Positions 33,985 through 42,708 of a stretch of 64,000 nucleotides of DNA are shown piece by piece. The DNA is from Aminobacter anthyllidis. Its GTDB lineage: Bacteria > Pseudomonadota > Alphaproteobacteria > Rhizobiales > Rhizobiaceae. Position 1 is the first letter of the stretch; every line of letters begins with the position of its first letter. The position numbers and the translations under genes were made by a program. The notes beneath the pieces were generated by a model that had not been told where the DNA came from, made no database searches, and saw only the letters and a program-made list of their open reading frames with translations. The stretch is from NCBI RefSeq assembly GCF_018555685.1, contig NZ_JAFLWW010000017.1, positions 17,328 through 81,327 of the forward strand, given 5' to 3'.

Positions 33985-35537
33985 GCGTGACGATCTACAT
34001 TCCCGGCGATTCGGGTTCGCTGTCGCTCGGCGCCGAAAAGGTCGCCAAGGCGGTCGAAAAAGAGATTGCAGCGCGCGGCATCGACGCCAGGATCGTGCGC
34101 AACGGTTCACGTGGCCTGTACTGGCTCGAGCCAATGGTCGAGGTCGTCACCGATGCTGGCCGCGTTGCCTACGGCCCTGTAGCAGCCAAGGACGTGGCAT
34201 CGCTGTTTGACGCAGGTTTCGTCACCGGCGGTGAGCACAGACTTTCGCTCGGCGATCCGGAAAAGCTGCCCTTCGTCGCCAAGCAGACGCGCCTGACCTT
34301 CGCCCGTTGCGGCATCACCGATCCGATCTCGCTGGAAGATTACGAAGCGCATGGCGGCTTGGTCGGCCTGCGCAATGCCGTTGCCATGGCTCCCGCCGAC
34401 ATCGTCAAGCAGGTGACCGAGTCCGGCCTGCGCGGCCGCGGCGGCGCGGGCTTCCCGACCGGCATCAAGTGGAAGACGGTCCTCGATACGCCGGGCGAGC
34501 AGAAATACATCGTCTGCAACGCCGACGAAGGCGACTCGGCTACCTTTGCCGACCGCATGATCATGGAAGGCGACCCCTTCGTTTTGATCGAAGGCATGGC
34601 GATTGCCGGCCTCGCGACGCACGCGACCAAGGGCTACGTCTACATCCGTTCCGAATACCCGCATGCGATCGCGGTGATGGAAAAGGCCGTGCAGGTCGCC
34701 CGTCGCGCGGGCATTCTCGGCAAGAGCGTTCTCGGATCCTCCCAAGGCTTCGACATCGAGATCCGCTCGGGTGCCGGCGCCTATGTCTGCGGCGAGGAAA
34801 CCTCACTGCTCAACAGCCTCGAAGGCAAGCGCGGCGTGGTGCGTGCCAAGCCGCCGCTGCCGGCGATCCAGGGCCTGTTTGGCAAGCCCACCGTCATCAA
34901 CAACGTGATTTCGCTCGCCTCCGTGCCAATCGTGATGGACAAGGGCGCCCAGTACTACAAGGACTTCGGCATGGGTCGCTCGCGCGGCACCATCCCGATC
35001 CAGATCGCCGGCAACGTCAAGCATGGCGGCCTGTTCGAAGTGGCCTTCGGCCTGACGCTGGGCGAGATCGTCGACGAGATCGGCGGCGGCACCGCAACCG
35101 GCCGCCCGGTCAAGGCGGTGCAGGTCGGCGGCCCGCTGGGCGCCTATTTCCCGCGCGCGCTGTTCGACACGCCGTTCGACTACGAAGAATTTGCCAAGCG
35201 CGATGGCCTGATCGGCCATGCCGGCATCACCGTTTTCGACGACAGCGCCGACATGCTGAAGCAGGCACGCTTCGCCATGGAATTCTGCGCCATCGAAAGC
35301 TGTGGCAAGTGCACGCCCTGCCGCATCGGCTCGACGCGCGGCGTCGAGACGCTCGACAAGCTCAAGCAGAACATCGAGCCGGAAAAGCAGCTCGCGCTGG
35401 TGACCGACCTCTGCAACACGATGAAGTTTGGTTCGTTGTGCGCACTGGGTGGCTTCACGCCCTACCCTGTGATGAGCGCCATCAACCATTTCCCCGAAGA
35501 TTTCCGACCGGCAGCGGTCGCCCAGGCAGCGGAATAG
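33981..35537 (+). CDS. fdsB: NAD-dependent formate dehydrogenase, beta subunit FdsB
   Basis: 518-residue flavoprotein (NuoF-like) that reduces NAD+. A short thioredoxin-like part (residues 1-90) precedes the NADH/FMN domain: GLRGRGGAGFPTGIKW, CNADEGDSATFADRMIMEGDP and GAGAYVCGEETSLLNSLEG. A 4Fe-4S cluster sits in ESCGKCTPCRIGSTRG with a fourth Cys in GSLCALGG. It takes electrons from FdsA through FdsG. Overlap of 4 nt with fdsG; fdsA begins 11 nt after its stop. Confidence 0.96.
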   Translation: MSVTIYIPGDSGSLSLGAEKVAKAVEKEIAARGIDARIVRNGSRGLYWLEPMVEVVTDAGRVAYGPVAAKDVASLFDAGFVTGGEHRLSLGDPEKLPFVAKQTRLTFARCGITDPISLEDYEAHGGLVGLRNAVAMAPADIVKQVTESGLRGRGGAGFPTGIKWKTVLDTPGEQKYIVCNADEGDSATFADRMIMEGDPFVLIEGMAIAGLATHATKGYVYIRSEYPHAIAVMEKAVQVARRAGILGKSVLGSSQGFDIEIRSGAGAYVCGEETSLLNSLEGKRGVVRAKPPLPAIQGLFGKPTVINNVISLASVPIVMDKGAQYYKDFGMGRSRGTIPIQIAGNVKHGGLFEVAFGLTLGEIVDEIGGGTATGRPVKAVQVGGPLGAYFPRALFDTPFDYEEFAKRDGLIGHAGITVFDDSADMLKQARFAMEFCAIESCGKCTPCRIGSTRGVETLDKLKQNIEPEKQLALVTDLCNTMKFGSLCALGGFTPYPVMSAINHFPEDFRPAAVAQAAE

Positions 35538-35548
35538 GAGACAACATC

Positions 35549-38428
35549 ATGGGTCTCATTCACGAAATCGACTTCGGCACCCCTGCCTCCAAGTCCGAAA
35601 AGCAGGTCACGCTGACCGTCGACGGCTTCGAGGTCACCGTGCCTGAAGGCACCTCGATCATGCGCGCCTCGATGGAAGCGGGCATCGCCATTCCGAAACT
35701 CTGCGCCACCGACATGGTCGACGCCTTCGGCTCGTGCCGGCTTTGCCTGGTCGAGATCGAGGGCCGCAACGGCACGCCGTCGTCCTGCACGACGCCCGTC
35801 ATGCCGGGCATGGTGGTGCACACCCAGACCGGCCGTCTCAAGGACATCCGCAAGGGCGTGATGGAGCTCTACATCTCCGATCACCCGCTCGACTGCCTGA
35901 CCTGTGCCGCCAATGGCGACTGCGAGCTGCAGGACATGGCCGGCGCCGTCGGCCTGCGCGACGTGCGCTACGGCTATGAGGGCGACAACCACGTTCGCGC
36001 CAAGAACGACGGCGTCGAAAACTTCAAGTGGATGGCCAAGGACGAGTCCAACCCCTACTTCACCTACGATCCCTCCAAGTGCATCGTCTGCTCGCGCTGC
36101 GTGCGGGCCTGTGAAGAGGTCCAGGGCACCTTCGCGCTGACCATCGAAGGCCGTGGCTTCGGCTCACGCGTGTCGCCCGGCGCGCATGAACTGTTTCTCG
36201 ACAGCGAGTGTGTATCCTGCGGCGCCTGCGTGCAGGCATGCCCGACGGCGACGCTGACGGAAAAGTCGGTCATCCAGATCGGCCAGCCGGAACACTCGGT
36301 CGTCACCACCTGCGCCTATTGCGGCGTCGGCTGCTCGTTCAAGGCCGAAATGCGCGGCGACGAACTGGTGCGCATGGTGCCGTGGAAGGACGGCAAGGCC
36401 AATCGCGGCCACAGCTGCGTCAAGGGCCGCTTCGCCTATGGCTATGCCACGCACAAGGAGCGCATCCTCAACCCGATGATCCGCGAGAACATCGCCGACC
36501 CGTGGCGCGAAGTGTCGTGGGAAGAGGCACTCGAGTACACGGCCAAGGAATTCCGTCGCATCCAGTACCAGTATGGCCGCGGGGCCATCGGCGGCATCAC
36601 CTCGTCGCGCTGCACCAATGAGGAAACCTTCCTCGTGCAGAAGCTGATCCGCCAGGGCTTTGGCAACAACAACGTCGACACCTGCGCGCGTGTCTGCCAT
36701 TCGCCGACCGGCTACGGCCTCGGCCAGACCTACGGCACGTCGGCCGGCACCCAGGACTTCGACTCGGTCGAAGACACCGATGTCGCGCTGATCATCGGCG
36801 CCAACCCGGCCTCGGCCCACCCGGTGTTCGCTTCGCGCCTGAAGAAGCGCCTGCGCGCCGGCGCCAAGCTGATCGTCATCGACCCGCGCCGCACCGAGAT
36901 GGTGAAGTCGGCCCATATCGAGGCGGCACATCACCTGGCGCTGAAGCCGGGCACGAACGTCGCCGTGGTCACCGCGATCGCGCATGTCATCGTCACCGAA
37001 GGCCTGTTCGACGAGAAGTTCATCCGCGAGCGCTGCGACTGGTCGGAGTTCGAAGACTACGCTTCGTTCGTCTCGGATGAGCGCCACAGCCCCGAAGAAG
37101 TCGAAAAGCTGTCCGGCGTTCCGGCCGAAACGATCCGCGGCGCTGCCCGCCTGTATGCCACCGGCGGCAATGGCGCGATCTACTACGGCCTCGGTGTGAC
37201 CGAGCACAGCCAGGGCTCGACGACCGTCATCGGTATCGCCAACCTCGCCATGCTGACCGGCAATATCGGCCGCAAGGGCGTCGGCGTGAACCCGCTGCGC
37301 GGCCAGAACAACGTTCAGGGCGCCTGCGACATGGGCTCGTTCCCGCACGAACTGCCGGGCTACCGGCACATTTCGGGCGACGCCGTGCGTGACATCTATG
37401 ACAGCCTGTGGGGCGTCAAGCTCGACAACGAACCAGGCCTGCGCATTCCCAACATGCTGGATGCCGCCGTCGACGGCACCTTCAAGGGCATCTACATCCA
37501 GGGTGAAGACATCCTGCAGTCGGACCCCGACACCAAGCACGTCTCGGCCGGCCTGGAAGCCATGGAATGCGTCGTCGTGCAGGACCTGTTCCTCAACGAG
37601 ACCGCCAACTACGCCCACGTGTTCCTGCCCGGCTCGACCTTCCTCGAGAAGGACGGCACCTTCACCAATGCCGAGCGCCGCATCAACCGCGTGCGCAAGG
37701 TGATGGCCCCGAAGAACGGCCTCGCCGACTGGGAAGTGACGCAGCGCCTCGCCCAGGCGATGGGCCTGAACTGGAACTACAAGCACCCCTCCGAGATCAT
37801 GGACGAGGTCGCCAAGACGACGCCGAGCTTCGCCAATGTCTCCTATGAATTCCTGGATAAGATGGGCTCGGTGCAGTGGCCGTGTAACGAAAAGGCGCCG
37901 GAAGGCACCCCGATCATGCACATAGACGGCTTCGTGCGTGGCAAGGGCAAGTTCATCCGCACCGAATATGTCGCGACCGACGAAAAGACCGGCCCGCGCT
38001 TCCCGCTGCTTTTGACCACCGGCCGCATCCTCAGCCAGTACAATGTCGGCGCGCAGACCCGTCGCACCGAGAACGTCGCCTGGCATGCTGAGGATCTGCT
38101 GGAAATCCACCCGCACGATGCCGAAAACCGTGGCCTGCGCGATGGCGACTGGGTGCGGCTGCAGAGCCGCGCCGGGGAGACGACGCTGCGCGCGCAGATC
38201 ACTGATCGCGTGTCGCCGGGTGTGGTCTACACCACCTTCCACCACCCCGACACGCAGGCCAACGTCATCACCACCGACTTCTCCGACTGGGCAACCAACT
38301 GTCCGGAGTACAAGGTGACGGCGGTTCAGGTCGGCGCCTCCAACGGGCCGTCGGAATGGCAGAAGGAATACAACGAGCAGGCTCAGCAGAGCCGCCGCAT
38401 CGCCGGCCATCTGGAAGCCGCGGAGTGA
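35549..38428 (+). CDS. fdsA: NAD-dependent formate dehydrogenase, alpha subunit FdsA
   Basis: 959-residue molybdenum enzyme that oxidises formate to CO2 at a bis-MGD cofactor. The N-terminal 2Fe-2S domain (GSCRLCLVEIEG with upstream LCATD) is followed by a His/Cys 4Fe-4S region (CLTCAANGDCELQDMAG), two 4Fe-4S ferredoxin motifs (CIVCSRCVRACEEVQG; CVSCGACVQACPT) and CAYCGVGCSF. The Mo ligand is Cys383 followed by catalytic His384 (ARVCHSPTG), so it is a cysteine and not a selenocysteine enzyme. Start ATG at 35549 with TAGGAG about 9 nt upstream; the open frame goes far upstream over fdsB but that is antisense-frame noise. A composite repeat separates it from fdhD. Confidence 0.96.
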   Translation: MGLIHEIDFGTPASKSEKQVTLTVDGFEVTVPEGTSIMRASMEAGIAIPKLCATDMVDAFGSCRLCLVEIEGRNGTPSSCTTPVMPGMVVHTQTGRLKDIRKGVMELYISDHPLDCLTCAANGDCELQDMAGAVGLRDVRYGYEGDNHVRAKNDGVENFKWMAKDESNPYFTYDPSKCIVCSRCVRACEEVQGTFALTIEGRGFGSRVSPGAHELFLDSECVSCGACVQACPTATLTEKSVIQIGQPEHSVVTTCAYCGVGCSFKAEMRGDELVRMVPWKDGKANRGHSCVKGRFAYGYATHKERILNPMIRENIADPWREVSWEEALEYTAKEFRRIQYQYGRGAIGGITSSRCTNEETFLVQKLIRQGFGNNNVDTCARVCHSPTGYGLGQTYGTSAGTQDFDSVEDTDVALIIGANPASAHPVFASRLKKRLRAGAKLIVIDPRRTEMVKSAHIEAAHHLALKPGTNVAVVTAIAHVIVTEGLFDEKFIRERCDWSEFEDYASFVSDERHSPEEVEKLSGVPAETIRGAARLYATGGNGAIYYGLGVTEHSQGSTTVIGIANLAMLTGNIGRKGVGVNPLRGQNNVQGACDMGSFPHELPGYRHISGDAVRDIYDSLWGVKLDNEPGLRIPNMLDAAVDGTFKGIYIQGEDILQSDPDTKHVSAGLEAMECVVVQDLFLNETANYAHVFLPGSTFLEKDGTFTNAERRINRVRKVMAPKNGLADWEVTQRLAQAMGLNWNYKHPSEIMDEVAKTTPSFANVSYEFLDKMGSVQWPCNEKAPEGTPIMHIDGFVRGKGKFIRTEYVATDEKTGPRFPLLLTTGRILSQYNVGAQTRRTENVAWHAEDLLEIHPHDAENRGLRDGDWVRLQSRAGETTLRAQITDRVSPGVVYTTFHHPDTQANVITTDFSDWATNCPEYKVTAVQVGASNGPSEWQKEYNEQAQQSRRIAGHLEAAE

Positions 38429-38443
38429 TGGCTACGCTGATAA

Positions 38444-38580
38444 TCTCCCCCCTTGAGGGGGAGATGTCGCCGAAGGCGACAGAGGGGGTAGCCTCAGAAC
38501 GTAACACCAATGGGCCGAGCGCTGCCGCCCGGACCCCACCCGGCCGCTTCGCGGCCACCCTCCCCTCAAGGGGGAGGGAA
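38444..38580. repeat. Composite inverted repeat, type B (copy 1), inside the fds operon
   Basis: Left arm around 38444-38492 (CCCCCTTGAGGGGGAGATG then hairpin GTCGCC-GAAG-GGCGAC) and right arm around 38532-38580 (hairpin GGCCGC-TTC-GCGGCC then CCTCCCCTCAAGGGGGAGG). Diverged but of the same design as the copy at 57.9 kb. It sits between fdsA and fdhD, whose start is 12 nt beyond it. Confidence 0.8.
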
Positions 38581-38591
38581 AGGCCCGTATC

Positions 38592-39419
38592 ATGATCGAC
38601 CGCCCCGCCATCACCCAGACAAGCCGCCTCGCCCGCCGGGCGAGCGGCACGACGGTGGCCAATCGCATGGTGCCGGAGGAGACGCCAATCGCGCTGTCTT
38701 ACGGCGGCACCACGCATGCGGTGATGATGGCGAGCCCGGCCGACTTCGAGGATTTCGCGCTCGGCTTCTCGCTGACCGAAGGCATCATCGGCTCGGTTGA
38801 AGAGATCGAGTCGATCGAGGTTCAGGATGTCGAGGCCGGCATCGACATCCAGATCAGGCTCAAGGACAAGGCCAACAAGCGCTTCGAGCTACGACGACGC
38901 CGGCTTGCCGGCCCTGTCGGCTGTGGCCTGTGCGGCATCGAATCCATCGAAGAAGCGATGCGCTCGGTCGACGACGTGCACCAGCCAAGGCTCGGGCTTT
39001 CCGCCGATGACATCGTTCAGGCGGTGAAACTGCTCTCCAAGGTGCAGCCGCTGCATGCGGAGACCGGCGCGGTACATGCTGCCGGCTTCTATGTGCCTGG
39101 CAAGGGCATCGTTGCGGCGCGCGAGGATGTCGGCCGCCACAATGCGCTCGACAAGCTCGCCGGCGCGCTCGACAAGGCCAACATTGACGGCGGCTCTGGC
39201 GCCGTGGTGGTGACCAGCCGCGTGTCGGTGGAAATGGTGCAGAAGACGGCGGCCATCGGCGCACCCTTCATCATTGCCGTTTCGGCGCCGACTGCATTGG
39301 CCATCCGCACCGCCGAACAGGCCGGCATGACGCTGATTGCGCTCGTGCGTGGCGACGATTTCGACATCTTCACCCATCCAGACCGCGTCAGTACCGGAGC
39401 CGCCAAAAATGTCGCATGA
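38592..39419 (+). CDS. fdhD: Formate dehydrogenase accessory sulfurtransferase FdhD (FdsC)
   Basis: 275 residues. FdhD hands a sulfur atom from IscS to the molybdenum cofactor of formate dehydrogenase, an obligate activation step. The essential CxxC motif is VGCGLCGIE (C111 and C114), followed by the signature VAAREDVGRHNALDKLAG. The N-terminal part P-E-E-T-P-I-A-L-S-Y is also typical. In the fds family this gene is called fdsC. It starts 163 nt after fdsA, beyond the repeat, and overlaps fdsD by 11 nt. Confidence 0.95.
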   Translation: MIDRPAITQTSRLARRASGTTVANRMVPEETPIALSYGGTTHAVMMASPADFEDFALGFSLTEGIIGSVEEIESIEVQDVEAGIDIQIRLKDKANKRFELRRRRLAGPVGCGLCGIESIEEAMRSVDDVHQPRLGLSADDIVQAVKLLSKVQPLHAETGAVHAAGFYVPGKGIVAAREDVGRHNALDKLAGALDKANIDGGSGAVVVTSRVSVEMVQKTAAIGAPFIIAVSAPTALAIRTAEQAGMTLIALVRGDDFDIFTHPDRVSTGAAKNVA

Positions 39420-39660
39420 AGAGCACAAGATGGGGACGAAGGAAAAGCTCGTCTACATGGCGAACCAGATCGCGACCTTCTTCGAATCCAAGCCGCACGA
39501 CGAAGGCGTGGCCGGTGTCGCCAAGCACATCAACGATTTCTGGGACCCGCGCATGCGCCGCCAGTTCTTCGAGATGTTCGACGAAGGCGGCAAGGGCATG
39601 AAGCCGCTGGTGATCGAAGCGGCCGCCACGATCCGTCGCCCCAGGCAGGACGCAGCCTGA
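39409..39660 (+). CDS. fdsD: Formate dehydrogenase delta subunit FdsD
   Basis: 83-residue small protein of the FdsD family, which binds the soluble formate dehydrogenase complex and aids its assembly or stability. Typical sequence: KLVYMANQIATFFES, then HDEGVAGVAKHINDFWDPRMRRQFFE. ATG at 39409 overlaps the end of fdhD, with GGAG about 10 nt upstream. It completes the order fdsG-fdsB-fdsA-fdhD-fdsD. Confidence 0.93.
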   Translation: MSHEEHKMGTKEKLVYMANQIATFFESKPHDEGVAGVAKHINDFWDPRMRRQFFEMFDEGGKGMKPLVIEAAATIRRPRQDAA

Positions 39661-39728
39661 CCGCAGGAGCGGGGCCAGGCGAAGCCCCTCACCTCCCAGC
39701 CTGAAACCTGTTATGTTAGCCATTCCTG

Positions 39729-41309
39729 ATGCAATTCGCAGGCGGAATGGCTGTGCCAAGGCCGATCGCTACTCGATATGCGCGCAGCGGTGACGTCCGG
39801 ATCGCCTATCAGGTGGTTGGCCAGGGTCCGCTCGACCTCGTCTTCGTTCCCGGCTTCATCTCCAATCTCGACCTGCACTGGGAAGACGAAGGCTACAGCC
39901 GGCTGCTTTCCCGCCTGTCCGCGTTCTCGCGCCTGATCCTGTTCGACAAGCGCGGCACCGGGCTTTCCGACCGCGTCGACGCACACGCTCTGCCAAGCCT
40001 CGAAACGCGCATGGACGACGTGCGCGCGGTTATGGATGCCGCCGGCTCCAGCCGCGCGGCGATCCTCGGCGCCTCCGAGGGGGCACCAATGGCGATCCTG
40101 TTTGCCGCGACCTATCCCGAGCGAACGCGCTCGCTCGTGCTTTATGCCGGCTACGCCCATTTCCACAAATGGGTGATGGACCCGGTCCGGCTGCAGGCGT
40201 TCATCGAAGCCACCGAGACTTCCTGGGGCACAGGCGCTACGCTTCAGAACTTCGCCCCGGGGCGTCTCGACGACGCACGCTTCGCCGCTTGGTGGGCGCG
40301 CTTCGAGCGGCTGTCGGCGAGCCCGACGGCGGCGGCGGCACTTGCCCGCATGAACGCCGAAATCGACGTGCGTGGGGTTCTGGCCAGCATCCGGGCACCG
40401 ACGCTTTTGGTCCACCGCCGCAACGACGCGCGGGTCGACCCCGACGCCAGCCGCTATCTGGCGCGCAAGATTCCAGGCGCGCGCCTCGCCGAGGTCAGCG
40501 GCCGCGACCATCCCATCTGGACCGGCGACGTCAACCGCGTCGCCGACCTGATCGAGGAATTCCTGACCGGCACGCATGCGCCGGCCGATACCGAGCGCGT
40601 GCTTGCCGCCCTTCTGGTGACGCGCATTTCGGATACGGCGCGCCTCGGCGACAGGATGTGGAGCGAACGCAGCCAGCGCTTCCATGAGACCTGGCGGCTG
40701 CTTGTCGGCCGCCATGGCGGCCGCATCGCCGACCAACATGGCGAGGTGATGATTTCGCGCTTCGATGGGCCGGCGCGCGCCATACGCTGTGCTGCGGCAC
40801 TGCGCGAGGCCGCCCAGGGCATCGGCATCGCCAGTGCCCAGGGAGTGCATGTCGGCGAGGTCGAGCTGCGGGCTGCGCCGTCCGGCCTGACGATGCGCGT
40901 CGCGCTTCAGATCGCCGAGCATGCCGGGCGCGACAGCATCCTTGCCTCGCGGCTGGTGGCTGACCTGGCCGCCGGCTCAGGCCTGCGGTTCAGCGATGCC
41001 GGACGGGTGGTGCTCGACGATCTCGACGACCCGCTGGCGCTGGTCGAAGCGACATCGGAACAGCATCTCGAACCGGCCTGTCAAAGCCGGACGGTCGCTG
41101 CCGAGCCGTCGGCGCTGACCGCGCGCGAAAACGAGGTCGTGGCGCTGATTGCGGACGGCAAGAGCAACGCCACGATCGCCGCCGAACTCAACCTCAGCGA
41201 ACACACGGTGAAGCGCCATGTCGCCAACATCCTGATGAAGCTCGACCTGCCGTCGCGGGCAGCGGCGGCGGCATTCGCGGTACGCCAGACTGGCCCGGAC
41301 GGGCCATAG
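39729..41309 (+). CDS. Three-domain regulator: alpha/beta hydrolase, degenerate cyclase-like domain, LuxR HTH
   Basis: 526 residues. Domain 1 (about 15-280) is an alpha/beta hydrolase with nucleophile Ser116 in GASEGAP, probable Asp233 and His261 (GRDHPIW), and LILFDKRGTGLSDR typical of the group. Domain 2 (about 288-440) has the class III adenylate-cyclase layout (LGDRMWSERSQRFHE, FDGPARAIRCAAALREA, LAAGSGLRFSDAG), but the metal-binding FTDIVGST and GDG motifs read VTRISDTA and HGEV, so it is probably inactive. Domain 3 (463-520) is a LuxR HTH: LTARENEVVALIADGKSNATIAAELNLSEHTVKRHV. The start is uncertain between 39729 and 39747, neither with a clear Shine-Dalgarno. Small genes follow on the strand and may be its targets. 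Confidence 0.88.
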   Translation: MQFAGGMAVPRPIATRYARSGDVRIAYQVVGQGPLDLVFVPGFISNLDLHWEDEGYSRLLSRLSAFSRLILFDKRGTGLSDRVDAHALPSLETRMDDVRAVMDAAGSSRAAILGASEGAPMAILFAATYPERTRSLVLYAGYAHFHKWVMDPVRLQAFIEATETSWGTGATLQNFAPGRLDDARFAAWWARFERLSASPTAAAALARMNAEIDVRGVLASIRAPTLLVHRRNDARVDPDASRYLARKIPGARLAEVSGRDHPIWTGDVNRVADLIEEFLTGTHAPADTERVLAALLVTRISDTARLGDRMWSERSQRFHETWRLLVGRHGGRIADQHGEVMISRFDGPARAIRCAAALREAAQGIGIASAQGVHVGEVELRAAPSGLTMRVALQIAEHAGRDSILASRLVADLAAGSGLRFSDAGRVVLDDLDDPLALVEATSEQHLEPACQSRTVAAEPSALTARENEVVALIADGKSNATIAAELNLSEHTVKRHVANILMKLDLPSRAAAAAFAVRQTGPDGP

Positions 41310-41414
41310 GACCAGTGGCCTTTTCGGGCGAAGCGGCAACGCTGCGCCAGGGGCTAGAGTTCTTCCCAAGCAGGCAGGCGAAAACAGCGCCTGATCCTGC
41401 AAATGGAGGAAGAG

Positions 41415-41891
41415 ATGACCAAGGCAAGTGGAATGCTCACCATGCTGGCGATGGCGACAGGTTTCGCCTCGCTGATCGTTTCAAACGCCGTCGCCGAGGA
41501 CAGCTCGGCTGCGGCAACCTACAAGGATATCGAAGCCACACTCGGCTCGGTTCCGAGCTTCTTCAAGCAGTTTCCTGAGACCGGCATCGTCGGCGCCTGG
41601 GCAGAGTTCAAGGGCTTTCAGCTCAATCCCAAGACAGAGCTGAATGGCAAGACCAAGGAACTTGTCGGCCTCGCCGTCGCAGCACAGATACCATGCCAGT
41701 ACTGCATCTACTTCCACACCCAGGCAGCCAAGGCCAATGGCGCGACCGACGAGGAAATCCGCGAGGCCGTGGCGATGTCCGCCACCGTGCGGCATTGGTC
41801 GACGGTGCTGAACGGCATGCAGATCGACTACCCGCAGTTCAAGCAGGAGGTCGACACGGTGATGGCAGCCGCCAAGGCGAAGTCGCAATAG
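41415..41891 (+). CDS. Exported carboxymuconolactone decarboxylase (AhpD-like) family protein
   Basis: 158 residues. The all-helical CMD/AhpD core carries the redox site CQYCIYFH (C94, C97, H101). AhpD-type enzymes use this CxxC for peroxidase or disulfide chemistry. Unusually it begins with an export-like leader (LTMLAMATGFASLIVSNAVA) predicted to be cleaved near residue 27, so it would work in the periplasm. The ATG at 41415 is chosen because GGAGG lies 5 nt upstream; the ATG at 41403 overlaps that Shine-Dalgarno. Directly downstream of the three-domain regulator. Confidence 0.85.
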   Translation: MTKASGMLTMLAMATGFASLIVSNAVAEDSSAAATYKDIEATLGSVPSFFKQFPETGIVGAWAEFKGFQLNPKTELNGKTKELVGLAVAAQIPCQYCIYFHTQAAKANGATDEEIREAVAMSATVRHWSTVLNGMQIDYPQFKQEVDTVMAAAKAKSQ

Positions 41892-41985
41892 CGCCGGAGC
41901 GGAAGAAGTCGAGCAGTCGTGGCCGATTGCGGGCCGCGTCCATCCAATACGGGCCGCTCAAAGAGCCGGCCAACAGGAGGAAAAA

Positions 41986-42348
41986 ATGCTTGCCACCAAG
42001 GAAGCCGTCACCGGTGCCTCGATCAAGAAGGCGATCGAAAGCCGTGACGGGCCGATGCTTTCCAGCTTTTACGCCGACGACGCGCTGGTGCGGGTGATCG
42101 ACCGCAACAACCCGCCGAGCAAGCCGCGTGAAATCCGCGGCCGCGCGGCGATCACCACCTTTTGGGACGACATCTGCAGCCGCGCGATGAGCCATCGCGT
42201 CGACCTGACCATTGCGCAAGGCGACAACCTCGCCTTCTCGCAGGACTGCGCCTATCCCGACGGCACCAAGGTCTTCTGCGCTGCCATGCTGGAACTCAAG
42301 GATGGCAAGATCGCGCGGCAGACCGTGGTGCAGGCCTGGGACGAGTGA
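41986..42348 (+). CDS. NTF2-like (SnoaL-type) domain protein
   Basis: 120 residues, cone-shaped alpha+beta fold of the NTF2/SnoaL superfamily. Shows VTGASIKKAIESRDGPMLSSFYADDALVRVID then RGRAAITTFWDDI and MLELKDGKIARQTVVQAWDE, the usual order. Members act as isomerases, cyclases or ligand binders; no catalytic prediction is offered. GGAGG about 10 nt upstream of the ATG. Second of three small genes after the regulator. Confidence 0.82.
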   Translation: MLATKEAVTGASIKKAIESRDGPMLSSFYADDALVRVIDRNNPPSKPREIRGRAAITTFWDDICSRAMSHRVDLTIAQGDNLAFSQDCAYPDGTKVFCAAMLELKDGKIARQTVVQAWDE

Positions 42349-42390
42349 TCGGATGCGGGCGAATGGTCGCCCGCAAAATGGGAGGAAGCC

Positions 42391-42708
42391 ATGTTCGTCG
42401 CACGCTGGAAGATCGACGCCCGCTTTGGGCACAAGCAAGGTGCCATCGAGCTTTTGCGCCAATGGGAACGGGAAATCGGTCCGCAGGCCGGCACCGACAA
42501 GATGGCGATGCAGATACTCACCGGGTCGATCGGCGCCAAGGAAGCTTCTATCGAGGTCAATCATACTGTCGAGAGCCTGGCGCAACTCGACGAGATGTTC
42601 GCCAAGCTCTCCAAGATCGACGCCCACGCCCAGTGGGGCAAGCGGCTCGAACCGCTTGTCGTCTCAGGCTCGTCCTACTGGAACATCTACCGGGTGATTC
42701 AGGATTGA
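42391..42708 (+). CDS. Small conserved hypothetical protein
   Basis: 105 residues, no signal or membrane helix. MFVARWKIDARFGHKQGAIELLRQWEREIG at the start and SYWNIYRVIQD at the end suggest a dimeric alpha/beta-barrel (ferredoxin-like) fold, but I do not recognise a specific family. GGAGG about 7 nt upstream. Third gene after the three-domain regulator; its end overlaps the convergent DedA gene by 10 nt. Confidence 0.7.
   Translation: MFVARWKIDARFGHKQGAIELLRQWEREIGPQAGTDKMAMQILTGSIGAKEASIEVNHTVESLAQLDEMFAKLSKIDAHAQWGKRLEPLVVSGSSYWNIYRVIQD

Noticed and set aside
34307..35548. Long N-terminal extension of the fdsA frame over fdsB
   Set aside because: The frame is open by chance upstream; the ATG at 35549 has a Shine-Dalgarno and begins the conserved FdsA sequence.
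36688..36702. Selenocysteine at the formate dehydrogenase active site
   Set aside because: The codon at residue 383 is TGC, so the molybdenum ligand is Cys.
36164..38410. 748-residue open frame opposite fdsA
   Set aside because: Same cause: antisense reading of a long high-GC gene. FdsA is certain from its cofactor motifs.
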